Source: Acetobacteraceae bacterium (GTDB lineage Bacteria; Pseudomonadota; Alphaproteobacteria; Acetobacterales; Acetobacteraceae). From it: DNA of 13,360 nt. The notes beneath the pieces are model-generated. The model worked only from the letters and a program-made list of their open reading frames with translations. It was not told where the DNA came from and did not search any database. The first letter of the stretch is position 1, and every line of letters starts with the position of its first letter. Where the stretch lies: assembly GCA_947446625.1 (NCBI GenBank), contig CANFIE010000062.1:1-13360 (forward strand), given 5' to 3'. The translations under genes were made by a program, and so were the position numbers. Shown here one piece after another: positions 1 to 6,059 of this stretch.

Positions 1-2
1 AG

Positions 3-92
3 GCGCGCTGCGGGGCCGCCTTGCTGGCGCCATCTTCGGGGGCGATGCTGGCGCTGCCGGGGCGCTTTTCGCGCCATTGCCGCAGCCGTTGA
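3..92 (+). CDS. C-terminal fragment of an unidentified gene
   Basis: An open frame enters from the left edge and stops at a TGA at 90-92, leaving 29 visible residues. Nearly all its codons end in G or C, as in the confident genes of this window, while the other two plus-strand frames here look less coding-like. The peptide is rich in Ala, Arg and Leu and shows no recognisable motif. It ends 16 bp before the next plausible start at 109, so the two could be co-transcribed. The product is unknown, and a non-coding origin is possible because only 90 bases are visible. Confidence 0.3.
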   Translation, partial: ARCGAALLAPSSGAMLALPGRFSRHCRSR

Positions 93-108
93 GAGGCCTG
101 AGCCGACC

Positions 109-495
109 ATGTCTGAAGCACCCCGGGCCCGGCCCGTTGCGGGAACCCTGCCTGGGCAGGCGGATGCGGCGGGGTCATCGGCGGGCCAGGATGCTTGGCA
201 AACCCGCTTCACCCAATTGCCAACTGGCCAGATGGCCCAGGCGCAGGATGTGGTGGCGGGCGAATTGCGCCAGGCCGTGGACCTGCGCCGCCCGGATGGC
301 ACGGTCTGGCGCGCCTACACCCGCAACCTGGCATTGCCCGAGGAAGCCAGCGCGGTCGCGCGCCTGGTGCGGGAGGCGACCATCATTCTGGACCTGGCCG
401 CCCGCGCCATTGCCGCCGCCGATACCGCCCGGGCTGGGCGTGCTGCCCCGCGGCCCTGGCCCGGCACCACAGCAGGCCCGCCGCGGCAGCCCTGA
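109..495 (+). CDS. Small hypothetical protein, 128 residues
   Basis: I do not recognise this protein. Among several overlapping open frames here, this one has the codon pattern (mostly G or C in third position) of the confident genes. It has a low-complexity N-terminus of about 30 residues, a central region with plausible soluble composition (GELRQAVDLRRPDGTVWRAY, about residues 49-68), and an Ala-rich amphipathic helix (about 75-105). The C-terminus is Pro/Gly/Arg-rich and probably disordered. No signal peptide or membrane segment is seen. The start is weak: a GAGAGG at 91-96 lies 12 bp upstream, further than usual. It lies on the same strand as the gene fragment before it and is separated from Bug 1 by a 228-bp gap. 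Confidence 0.42.
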   Translation: MSEAPRARPVAGTLPGQADAAGSSAGQDAWQTRFTQLPTGQMAQAQDVVAGELRQAVDLRRPDGTVWRAYTRNLALPEEASAVARLVREATIILDLAARAIAAADTARAGRAAPRPWPGTTAGPPRQP

Positions 496-508
496 GCGCG
501 ACGGGCTT

Positions 509-533
509 CCGCCACAGCAGCGCCCCGTGGCGG
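509..533 (+). other. Stem-loop downstream of the small hypothetical gene
   Basis: CCGCCAC at 509-515 and GTGGCGG at 527-533 are perfect complements around an 11-nt loop, 14 bp after the stop of the hypothetical gene. It could help end transcription, but no T-run follows, so it is not a canonical intrinsic terminator. The rest of 496-723 shows only the hairpin at 676-700 and the Bug 1 ribosome binding site. Confidence 0.25.
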
Positions 534-675
534 CGTTTCGAATTCTGAACAGCGACATGCTGGTGAAGCGCCCGGCATGGCGCGGGGTTGCCACAAGGGC
601 GGGATTTACGCCTGCGGCAAGGCCGGGGCTGGCCGGCGGGGGCAAAGCTCCATAGCATCGCAACCGCAATGTGGG

Positions 676-700
676 CGGGCGCCCGGCAACGGTGCGCCCG
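676..700 (+). promoter_or_regulatory. Leader hairpin upstream of Bug 1
   Basis: CGGGCGCCCG at 676-685 pairs with CGGTGCGCCCG at 690-700, giving ten base pairs with one bulged T (693) and a GCAA tetraloop (686-689). It ends 11 nt before the AGGAGG of Bug 1, so it would sit in the 5' leader if transcription starts upstream. A GNRA loop on the sense strand suggests it may act as RNA. Any effect on translation or mRNA stability is inference. Confidence 0.4.
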
Positions 701-711
701 ACAACCACGAC

Positions 712-717
712 AGGAGG
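712..717 (+). promoter_or_regulatory. Ribosome binding site that selects the GTG start of Bug 1
   Basis: A perfect AGGAGG lies 6 nt before the GTG at 724. The reading frame stays open upstream to 577, but residues encoded there do not look like a signal peptide. Starting at 724 gives a normal secretion signal, so this site decides the start. Confidence 0.75.
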
Positions 718-723
718 AATGCG

Positions 724-1707
724 GTGCTTCTACAGGCGTGGAGTTGTGCGCTGGCGCTGATGCTGGCCGTTGTGCTGCCGCAGCCCGTGGCGGGGCAGGA
801 AGCCTTCCCCAACCGAACGATCTCCCTTGTTACGCCCTACGCCCCCGGCGGCGGCAGTGACCTGGTGACCCGTGTGCTGGCCGAGGCGCTGCGCCGGCAA
901 CTGGGGCCAACCGGGGCGGTGCAGAATGTGAGCGGCGGTGGCGGCAACATCGGCGTGCAGCAGGTGGCGCGCGCGACGCCTGATGGTTATTCGCTGCTGC
1001 TGCACCACATTGGCATGGCCACGGCGCCGGCGTTGTTCGCCAATCCGGGGTTCGACCCCGTGGCGAGTTTCGCGCAGGTGGGGCTGTTCGCCGACATGCC
1101 GATGCTGCTGGTGGGCAACAAGGATCTGGCCGCCAATACCATGCAGGAATTGCTCGCCTGGGTGCGCAGCCAGCGCGAGGCGGTGACCTTTGCATCCTCA
1201 GGCCAGGGCAGCGCCACGCATCTCTGCGCCATTCTGTTCCAGCAATTGGCTGGGGCGAATGTGACCATGGTGCAGTATCGGGGCGCCGCGCCGGCCCTGG
1301 CGGATTTGCAGGGCGGCCGGGTGCAGTTGCTGTGCGACGTGACGGCCGGGATTGTGCCCTATGTGCAGCAGGGCGCGGTGAAGGCCTTTGTGCTCACCGG
1401 GTCACGCCGGCTGGCCAGCCTGCCCAACCTGCCCACCACTGATGAACTGGGTTTGCAGGCCATGGATATCAGCGCCTGGTTTGGCCTCTACGCGCCGGCC
1501 GGCACGCCGCGCGCGGTGGTGGAACGGCTGAGCACCGCGCTGCAGGCCGCCACGCGAGACCCTGAGACCCGGGCCAAGCTGGCGCAGATGGAGACGCTGG
1601 TGTTTGACGCGGCGCTGGCCACGCCGGTGGCGCATCGGCAGCGCGTGGTGGCGCAGGTGGCGCAATGGCGGCAGGTTATCAGCACCGCCGGCATTCCGGT
1701 GAACTGA
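724..1707 (+). CDS. Bug/TctC-family periplasmic solute-binding protein (Bug 1)
   Basis: This is a periplasmic binding protein of the Bug/TctC family, which captures carboxylates or similar small molecules for tripartite tricarboxylate-type uptake or for signalling. It has 327 residues, the usual family size. A Sec-type signal peptide covers about residues 1-24 (hydrophobic core ALALMLAVVL, then PVAGQEA). Family landmarks follow in order: YAPGGGSD (39-46, ligand loop), TPDGYSLLL (85-93), QYRGAAPALADLQGGRVQLL (184-203), D205, and DISAWFGLYAPAGTP (248-262). GTG is chosen as the start because an AGGAGG sits 6 nt upstream. The TauD-like dioxygenase begins 39 bp downstream, so the two probably form an operon that imports and oxidises one substrate (inference). 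No TctA/TctB genes are present. The ligand is unknown. Confidence 0.92.
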   Translation: MLLQAWSCALALMLAVVLPQPVAGQEAFPNRTISLVTPYAPGGGSDLVTRVLAEALRRQLGPTGAVQNVSGGGGNIGVQQVARATPDGYSLLLHHIGMATAPALFANPGFDPVASFAQVGLFADMPMLLVGNKDLAANTMQELLAWVRSQREAVTFASSGQGSATHLCAILFQQLAGANVTMVQYRGAAPALADLQGGRVQLLCDVTAGIVPYVQQGAVKAFVLTGSRRLASLPNLPTTDELGLQAMDISAWFGLYAPAGTPRAVVERLSTALQAATRDPETRAKLAQMETLVFDAALATPVAHRQRVVAQVAQWRQVISTAGIPVN

Positions 1708-1746
1708 ACCACGGCCCAACGCCGACAAAAACCGAGGAGACATGCC

Positions 1747-2571
1747 ATGCGGATTGAACCGGCCTCGCCCAAGGTGGGCGCCCTTGTCACCGGGTTGGAC
1801 ATGACGCGGATGACCGATGCCGAATGGCACCAGCTCTATCAGGCCTGGCTGGACCATCAGGTGCTGGTGGTGCGCGAGCAGAACTTCACCATTCCGCAAT
1901 TCCTGGCGGTGGCGGAACGCTTCGGCAAGCTCACGCCGCATCGGGTGCGCCGTACCCGAGACGCCGAATACCCGGCGCTGACCCGCATGGGCGTGAACAC
2001 CCGCAAGCCCGATGGCAAGGTGGACCAGGCGGTGTTCGCCCGCGGCCAGGGCTGGCACACCGACGGCCCCTGGGAGGTGCGCGGCGTGAGCAAGGCAACG
2101 CAACTGTATGGGCTGGAGATCCCGAGCATTGGCGGCGACACCTGGTTCGCCAACATGTACGCCAGCCATGATGCCCTGCCCGAAGCGCTGCGCCAGCGGC
2201 TGGAGGGCGTGCAGGCCGAATACGTGTATGGCGGGCGCGAGCGCCTGGGCGTGGACCTGCTGGACCCCGACGACCGCGACGCCCCGCCCGTGCTGTGGCC
2301 GGTGCTGCGCACCCACCCGGAAACCGGCCGTCGGTCGCTGTACTTCAACCCTTACCACTTCCTGCGCTTCACCGGCATGGATGAAGCCGAGGGCAATGCG
2401 CTGGCCGAGGAGCTGAAGGCGCGGATGATACAGCCCGATGCCGAGTACCACCACAAATGGCACAAGCATGACTATGTGGTGTGGGATAATCGTTGCTCAA
2501 ACCATGCGGCGGCGGGCGGCTATCCCATCGACCAGCCGCGCATCCATTGGCGCGCCACCATTCTGGAATAA
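1747..2571 (+). CDS. TauD/TfdA-family Fe(II)/2-oxoglutarate-dependent dioxygenase
   Basis: A cytoplasmic dioxygenase of the TauD/TfdA family, which couples decarboxylation of 2-oxoglutarate to hydroxylation of a substrate, often releasing sulfite, an aldehyde or a phenol. The 274 residues match the family (about 280). The iron-binding triad is visible: H104 and D106 in GWHTDGPWE (102-110), and H253 in WDNRCSNHAA (246-255). R269 in PRIHWRATI (264-272) is the expected 2-oxoglutarate-binding arginine. GAGGAG at 1734-1739 lies 7 nt before the ATG. It follows Bug 1 by 39 bp, suggesting that it acts on the compound bound by Bug 1 (inference). Taurine, alkylsulfates and aryloxyacetates are all possible substrates. 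Its stop lies 2 bp from that of the convergent reductase gene, leaving no room for a terminator. Confidence 0.9.
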   Translation: MRIEPASPKVGALVTGLDMTRMTDAEWHQLYQAWLDHQVLVVREQNFTIPQFLAVAERFGKLTPHRVRRTRDAEYPALTRMGVNTRKPDGKVDQAVFARGQGWHTDGPWEVRGVSKATQLYGLEIPSIGGDTWFANMYASHDALPEALRQRLEGVQAEYVYGGRERLGVDLLDPDDRDAPPVLWPVLRTHPETGRRSLYFNPYHFLRFTGMDEAEGNALAEELKARMIQPDAEYHHKWHKHDYVVWDNRCSNHAAAGGYPIDQPRIHWRATILE

Positions 2572-2573
2572 CC

Positions 2574-3560
2574 TCAGGCGCGGTACAGCCCGGCGGCTTC
2601 GGCCGCCGCCGTGGCCAGGGCCACCGTCAGGTCCAGCATGGGGGTTGGCACGCCGGCCAGCCGGGCCAAGCGCAGCGGCGCCAGCAGCATGGCTTCCACC
2701 TCCATCGGCCGGCCCAATTCCAGGTCCTGCAATATCGAGGGCTTGTGGTGGAAGCGGGTGAGTTGGTCGATCCGCGCCACCGGGTCCAGCGGCACCGCCA
2801 CGCCCAGGCCCTGGGCAATGGCCAGGGCTTCCTCCAGCAGCCGCAACGCGGCGGCGCGAATGCTGGGGTTGGCGAAGGTGCTGGCGATATCCTGGCGCGA
2901 CAGGATGCAGGTGGGCGCGTTGGAAAGCCCGCCGGCCAGCTTGGCCCATAGCTCCTGCCGGATATCCTGCGTCACGATGGTCTCCATGCCGCCGCGCCGC
3001 AGCGGTTCGGCCAAGCGTTCGGCGCGCGGGCTGGGGCGGCCATCGGGTTCGCCCAATATCAGCTTGTTGATGCTGTTCATGGCGTGCACCACGCCGGGTT
3101 CCACCACCGTGCTGGCGGAATGCACCACGCCGCCCAGGGTGCGCGCCACGCCCACATGGCGGCGAATGCTGCCGCCAGGGTCCAGCGCCGGCAGCTGCTG
3201 GCCGGCCAGGGCGCCGCCGGCCCCGTCGCAGTACCACCAGGGAATGCCATTCATCACGAAGGCCACGCTGGTTTCCGGCCCCAGCAGCGGGGCAATCTGC
3301 TCGGCCACGCTGGTCATGGCCGGGGCCTTTACCGTCACCAGCACGGCGTCCTGCGGGCCAAGCTCGGCCGGATTGGCGGCGGCGCGGGGGTGCACGTGGT
3401 GCAGGCCGTCCAGCGCCTTGGTCACCAGGCCGCGCGCCTGAATGGCGGCCAGGTTGGCGCCGCGCGCCACCACCGAGACATCGGCCCCGCCAAGCGCCAG
3501 CCGGGTGGCCAAATGCCCGCCGACCGCACCGGCACCGAAGACGCAAACCTTCAAGCTCAT
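2574..3560 (-). CDS. PanE/ApbA-family 2-dehydropantoate 2-reductase-like protein
   Basis: A cytoplasmic NADP(H)-dependent reductase of the ketopantoate reductase family, 328 residues. The N-terminal Rossmann domain carries GAGAVG (9-14). K79 in VTVKAP (76-80) and N104 in MNGIP (103-107) fit the cofactor and substrate cleft. The helical C-terminal domain contains ELWAKLAGG (203-211), with K207 aligning to the catalytic lysine, S275 in PSILQD (274-279), and E287 in GRPMEVE (283-289). Compared from memory with E. coli PanE, the two substrate-binding asparagines after the catalytic lysine (N180, N184) correspond to G211 and A215. It may therefore reduce a different 2-oxo acid rather than make pantoate for coenzyme A. 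A GGAAG lies about 5 nt before the ATG. It is divergent from Bug 2 across a structured 226-bp gap. Confidence 0.87.
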   Translation of the reverse strand: MSLKVCVFGAGAVGGHLATRLALGGADVSVVARGANLAAIQARGLVTKALDGLHHVHPRAAANPAELGPQDAVLVTVKAPAMTSVAEQIAPLLGPETSVAFVMNGIPWWYCDGAGGALAGQQLPALDPGGSIRRHVGVARTLGGVVHSASTVVEPGVVHAMNSINKLILGEPDGRPSPRAERLAEPLRRGGMETIVTQDIRQELWAKLAGGLSNAPTCILSRQDIASTFANPSIRAAALRLLEEALAIAQGLGVAVPLDPVARIDQLTRFHHKPSILQDLELGRPMEVEAMLLAPLRLARLAGVPTPMLDLTVALATAAAEAAGLYRA

Positions 3561-3590
3561 CCAGGCTTCCCCCGCTTTGCCGGCAGGATA

Positions 3591-3607
3591 GCCCCGGCCG
3601 CCGGGGC
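3591..3607. repeat. GC-rich palindrome upstream of the reductase gene
   Basis: GCCCCGGC (3591-3598) and GCCGGGGC (3600-3607) are perfect complements with one base between them, about 30 bp before the start of the minus-strand reductase gene. It could be an operator or a leader hairpin. GC-rich palindromes of this size also arise by chance in such DNA. Confidence 0.35.
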
Positions 3608-3651
3608 CGCGAAGCCCGGCATGGGCTGTCCAGCGGGGCGGCTCTGGTTCT

Positions 3652-3701
3652 GGAGCCTGATCGGCTGAGGCGGCAACGCCGCGAGCCGTGAATCAGCCTC
3701 C
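3652..3701 (+). repeat. Structured dispersed repeat, copy A
   Basis: First of three related hairpins in the window. Stems from outside in: GGAG (3652-3655) with CTCC (3698-3701); a C/C mismatch (3656, 3697); CTGAT (3657-3661) with ATCAG (3692-3696); a TGA bulge (3689-3691); CGGCT (3662-3666) with AGCCG (3684-3688); GGCG (3669-3672) with CGCC (3677-3680); and a GCAA tetraloop (3673-3676). It lies in the divergent region between the reductase and Bug 2, with the GNRA-bearing strand in the sense of Bug 2. No T-run follows, so it is not a standard terminator. Confidence 0.7.
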
Positions 3702-3712
3702 CATACGCAAAA

Positions 3713-3755
3713 GCTGGGACATGAGCGCTTCAGCATGAAGAGCTCATGTTCTAGC
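3713..3755 (+). promoter_or_regulatory. Long near-perfect inverted repeat in the Bug 2 leader
   Basis: Arms 3713-3732 and 3736-3755 are complementary over 20 positions around a GCA loop (3733-3735). There is one mismatch (G3727 with A3741) and two G-T pairs (3716 with 3752, and 3718 with 3750). The core is ACATGAGC (3719-3726) with GCTCATGT (3742-3749). The G-T pairs are tolerated only if the plus strand is RNA. The hairpin ends 18 nt before the GGGGGA binding site of Bug 2. It sits in a stretch with lower GC than the surrounding genes, as expected for a regulatory region. It could be a leader RNA hairpin or a large operator; the sequence does not decide which. Confidence 0.6.
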
Positions 3756-3773
3756 CTGCCTGCAAAAGCAAAT

Positions 3774-3779
3774 GGGGGA
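3774..3779 (+). promoter_or_regulatory. Ribosome binding site that selects the second ATG of Bug 2
   Basis: GGGGGA lies 7 nt before the ATG at 3787. An in-frame ATG at 3772 overlaps this site and has no binding site of its own, so 3787 is the better start. Confidence 0.6.
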
Positions 3780-3786
3780 TGCGGCC

Positions 3787-4737
3787 ATGCGCCTGCTGGG
3801 CTTGCTGCTGGGAATGCTGCTGCTGGTGCCGGGGGCGCGTGCCGCCTGGCCAGACCGGCCGATCACCGCCATCGTGCCCTTCGCCCCGGGCGGCGGCACC
3901 GATGGCGTGGCGCGCATTCTGGCCGAAAATCTGGGCCGCCTGCTGGGCCAGCCGGTGGTGATTGAAAATCGCGGTGGCGCCAACGGCACTATCGGCGCGG
4001 TGGCGGCGGCGCGGGCGCGGCCCGATGGCTACACGCTGTTCTTCACCACCGGCACCACCCAGGCCATCAACACCGCGCTGTATCGCAGCCTGCCTTATGA
4101 CCCGAACCGGGACTTTGTGCCGGTGGCGCGCATTGGCATTTTCCCGCTGATGCTGGCGGTGCACCCGGCGGTGCCAGCGCAGAACATCGCCGAGTTGATG
4201 ACGCTGCTGCGCCAGCGGCCCGGCGTGTACAGCTTTGGCCATTGGTCGGCGGTGTATCTGGCGGCGGGCAAGACCTTCGTGCGGCAACTGGGCGCGCAGG
4301 TGCTGGACGTGCCCTATCGGTCCTCGGCCAACACCATGATCGACCTGGTGGCCGGGCGGATTTCCTTCGGCATTGTCGATCTCACCATCGGCCTGCCGCT
4401 GGCCCGCGCCAATGAGGTGCGGCCGCTGGCGGTAACCGGCGCCCGGCGCAGCGCGCTGCTGCCCAACCTGCCCACCTTGCAGGAGGCCGGGTTGGCCGGC
4501 TTCGATATCAGCGCCTGGATGGGGGTTTACGCCCCCACCGGCACGCCGGAGGAGGCGGTGGCCGGCACCGCCCGCGCCATGCAGGCGCTGCTGACCACGC
4601 CCGCCCTGGTTTCCCGCCTGGCCGAGCTGGGTTTTGAGCCGGTGCCGGGCGATGGCGCCGAACTGGGCCGCATGACCCTGGCCGAGCAGGCCCGCTGGCG
4701 CGAGTTGGTGGCCGCCGCCGAGATTACCGTGGAGTAG
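3787..4737 (+). CDS. Bug/TctC-family periplasmic solute-binding protein (Bug 2)
   Basis: A periplasmic binding protein of the Bug family, 316 residues from the chosen ATG. The signal peptide is a compact Leu-rich segment (about 1-19, ending GARA before AWPDRP). Ligand-pocket landmarks are well preserved: PFAPGGGTD (31-39), ENRGGANGTIG (60-70), RPDGYTLFF (78-86), DVPYRSS (174-180), D198, and DISAWMGVYAPTGTP (240-254). An in-frame ATG 15 bp upstream (3772) is possible but lacks a binding site. The gene appears monocistronic: it is preceded by a divergent reductase and a structured leader, and its stop lies 3 bp from the convergent monooxygenase gene. No transporter membrane subunits are nearby. 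The C-lobe motif is closest to Bug 1 among the five. The ligand is unknown. Confidence 0.92.
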   Translation: MRLLGLLLGMLLLVPGARAAWPDRPITAIVPFAPGGGTDGVARILAENLGRLLGQPVVIENRGGANGTIGAVAAARARPDGYTLFFTTGTTQAINTALYRSLPYDPNRDFVPVARIGIFPLMLAVHPAVPAQNIAELMTLLRQRPGVYSFGHWSAVYLAAGKTFVRQLGAQVLDVPYRSSANTMIDLVAGRISFGIVDLTIGLPLARANEVRPLAVTGARRSALLPNLPTLQEAGLAGFDISAWMGVYAPTGTPEEAVAGTARAMQALLTTPALVSRLAELGFEPVPGDGAELGRMTLAEQARWRELVAAAEITVE

Positions 4738-4740
4738 CTG

Positions 4741-5928
4741 TTACCAACCCGGGTCGGTCGGGCGCAGGCCCATCAGCACCTTGCCGGCGGATTCGAAATA
4801 GCCCGGCAGCGCGGCACCGTGCTGCACCGCCACGTGAATGTCGCGGAACGCCATTTCCAGCGGCAGGTTGGTGTTGATGGCATTGCTGCCGGCGGCGTGG
4901 AACACCTTGTCCACGGCGCGCACGCTTTCATGCATGGCGTGCACAATGGCCAGCCGGGCCTGGGCCAGCGTGGTGTCGCTGGGGCCGGCGCCGCTGCACA
5001 ATTCGTCCCACAGCGCGCCCACGGTCTGCAGCACATAGGCGCGGGCGGCGTTCACAATGGCATCGGCCTCTCCCACCCTGGCCTGCACCATGGGGCGGTC
5101 GCGCAGCAATTGGGTATTGAGGGTGGAGGCCTCCGAGCCGGCAATGGCCACCAGGCTGTCAATCGCGCCGCGGGCAATGCCCAGCGAGTTCGCCACCGTC
5201 AGCGTCCATTGCAGGGTGATCAGGCTGCGCGGGGTGTAGAGTGGGCCGGGCTGCACCGGCTGGGTATCGGCGGCGATGCTGTGATGCTCGGGCACGAATT
5301 GGTCAGTGACCGTGAAGTCCTTGCTGCCGGTGCCACGCATGCCCATCACCGACCAGGTGTCGAGGATGGTGGCGGCAGCGCGCGGCACCCAGACCATGCG
5401 CAGCAGCGGCTTGCCTGCCGGGCCCATGCGCGGCGTGTCGCCGTCCATCACAATGCAGGTGCAGTAAACCCAGCGGGCATTGTCCACGCCGCTGGCGAAA
5501 TTCCATTGCCCGCTGACGCGCCAGCCACCCGGTACCGCCCAGGCCCGCCCCGCCGTGGGGCCGCCTGGCCGGCCCGAACCGGCGGCGCGGAAGTCGGCGG
5601 GCGTGCCGGCCAATTCCTGCCCTGCTGCGGTGGGCAGCTTGCCAGCATGCGAGGCCATGATGCTGGCGATCATGGCGCACCAACCCACCGAGCCATCGCC
5701 GCGCGAGAGTTCCTCAATGGCGCGGAAGCCAACCAGCGGCGAAACCTGCGGCCCGCCCAGCGCGGCCGGCAGGTACAGTTGGTACAGTCCGGCGGCGGCC
5801 ACCTGCTCGGCCAGCCAGGCCGGGGTGCGACCGCCGGCCTCGGCCTCGCCCCGGGCTGCGCGCGCCACGCTGGCCAGCCGGATGGCGGCGGCGACAACAG
5901 GTGGGGTGGCGGCCTCGGTGGCGGGCAT
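4741..5928 (-). CDS. Acyl-CoA dehydrogenase-fold flavin-dependent monooxygenase-like protein
   Basis: A flavoprotein of the acyl-CoA dehydrogenase superfamily, 395 residues. It resembles the two-component monooxygenase branch (HsaA, HpaH/C2, DszC), which uses reduced flavin and oxygen to hydroxylate or desulfurise a substrate. Features in order: an Ala-rich N-terminal helical domain (1-120), GWRVSGQWNFASGV in the beta domain (135-148), GMRGTGSKDFTVTDQFVPEH (196-215), then a C-terminal four-helix domain with HAAGSNAINTNLPLE (344-358) and RDIHVAVQH (362-370). No clear active-site glutamate of true acyl-CoA dehydrogenases is seen. The frame is open upstream to 6012, but the ATG at 5928 with AGGAAAG 9 nt before it gives the family length. 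It lies 131 bp downstream of Bug 4 on the same strand, probably one operon. No partner flavin reductase is in the window. Confidence 0.85.
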   Translation of the reverse strand: MPATEAATPPVVAAAIRLASVARAARGEAEAGGRTPAWLAEQVAAAGLYQLYLPAALGGPQVSPLVGFRAIEELSRGDGSVGWCAMIASIMASHAGKLPTAAGQELAGTPADFRAAGSGRPGGPTAGRAWAVPGGWRVSGQWNFASGVDNARWVYCTCIVMDGDTPRMGPAGKPLLRMVWVPRAAATILDTWSVMGMRGTGSKDFTVTDQFVPEHHSIAADTQPVQPGPLYTPRSLITLQWTLTVANSLGIARGAIDSLVAIAGSEASTLNTQLLRDRPMVQARVGEADAIVNAARAYVLQTVGALWDELCSGAGPSDTTLAQARLAIVHAMHESVRAVDKVFHAAGSNAINTNLPLEMAFRDIHVAVQHGAALPGYFESAGKVLMGLRPTDPGW

Positions 5929-5974
5929 GCGGGCGGTCTTTCCTGCTTGGCCGGCGCGGTGGCCGGTGGCGTTT

Positions 5975-5986
5975 CCTGCCGGCAGG
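5975..5986. repeat. 12-bp perfect palindrome between Bug 4 and the monooxygenase
   Basis: CCTGCCGGCAGG lies in the 131-bp gap inside the presumed minus-strand operon, about 47 bp before the monooxygenase start. It could be a protein-binding site or part of an intergenic mRNA hairpin, or it could be chance in GC-rich DNA. Nothing else stands out in 5929-6059. Confidence 0.25.
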
Positions 5987-6059
5987 GGAGCAAGCCGCCA
6001 GCCGCTTGGCAACCCATCAACTCTGCCGATGCCAGCGGGCCTGCCCCAATGGGAAGCTG

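Noticed and set aside
175..708. A minus-strand open frame opposite the small hypothetical gene
   Set aside because: Its composition is Arg/Pro/Gly-rich without motifs, and the plus-strand frame at 109-495 has the better codon pattern. Neither is certain.
3652..3701. Repeat copies as intrinsic terminators
   Set aside because: None of the three copies is followed by a T-run on either strand, and copy A lies between divergent genes where no terminator is needed.
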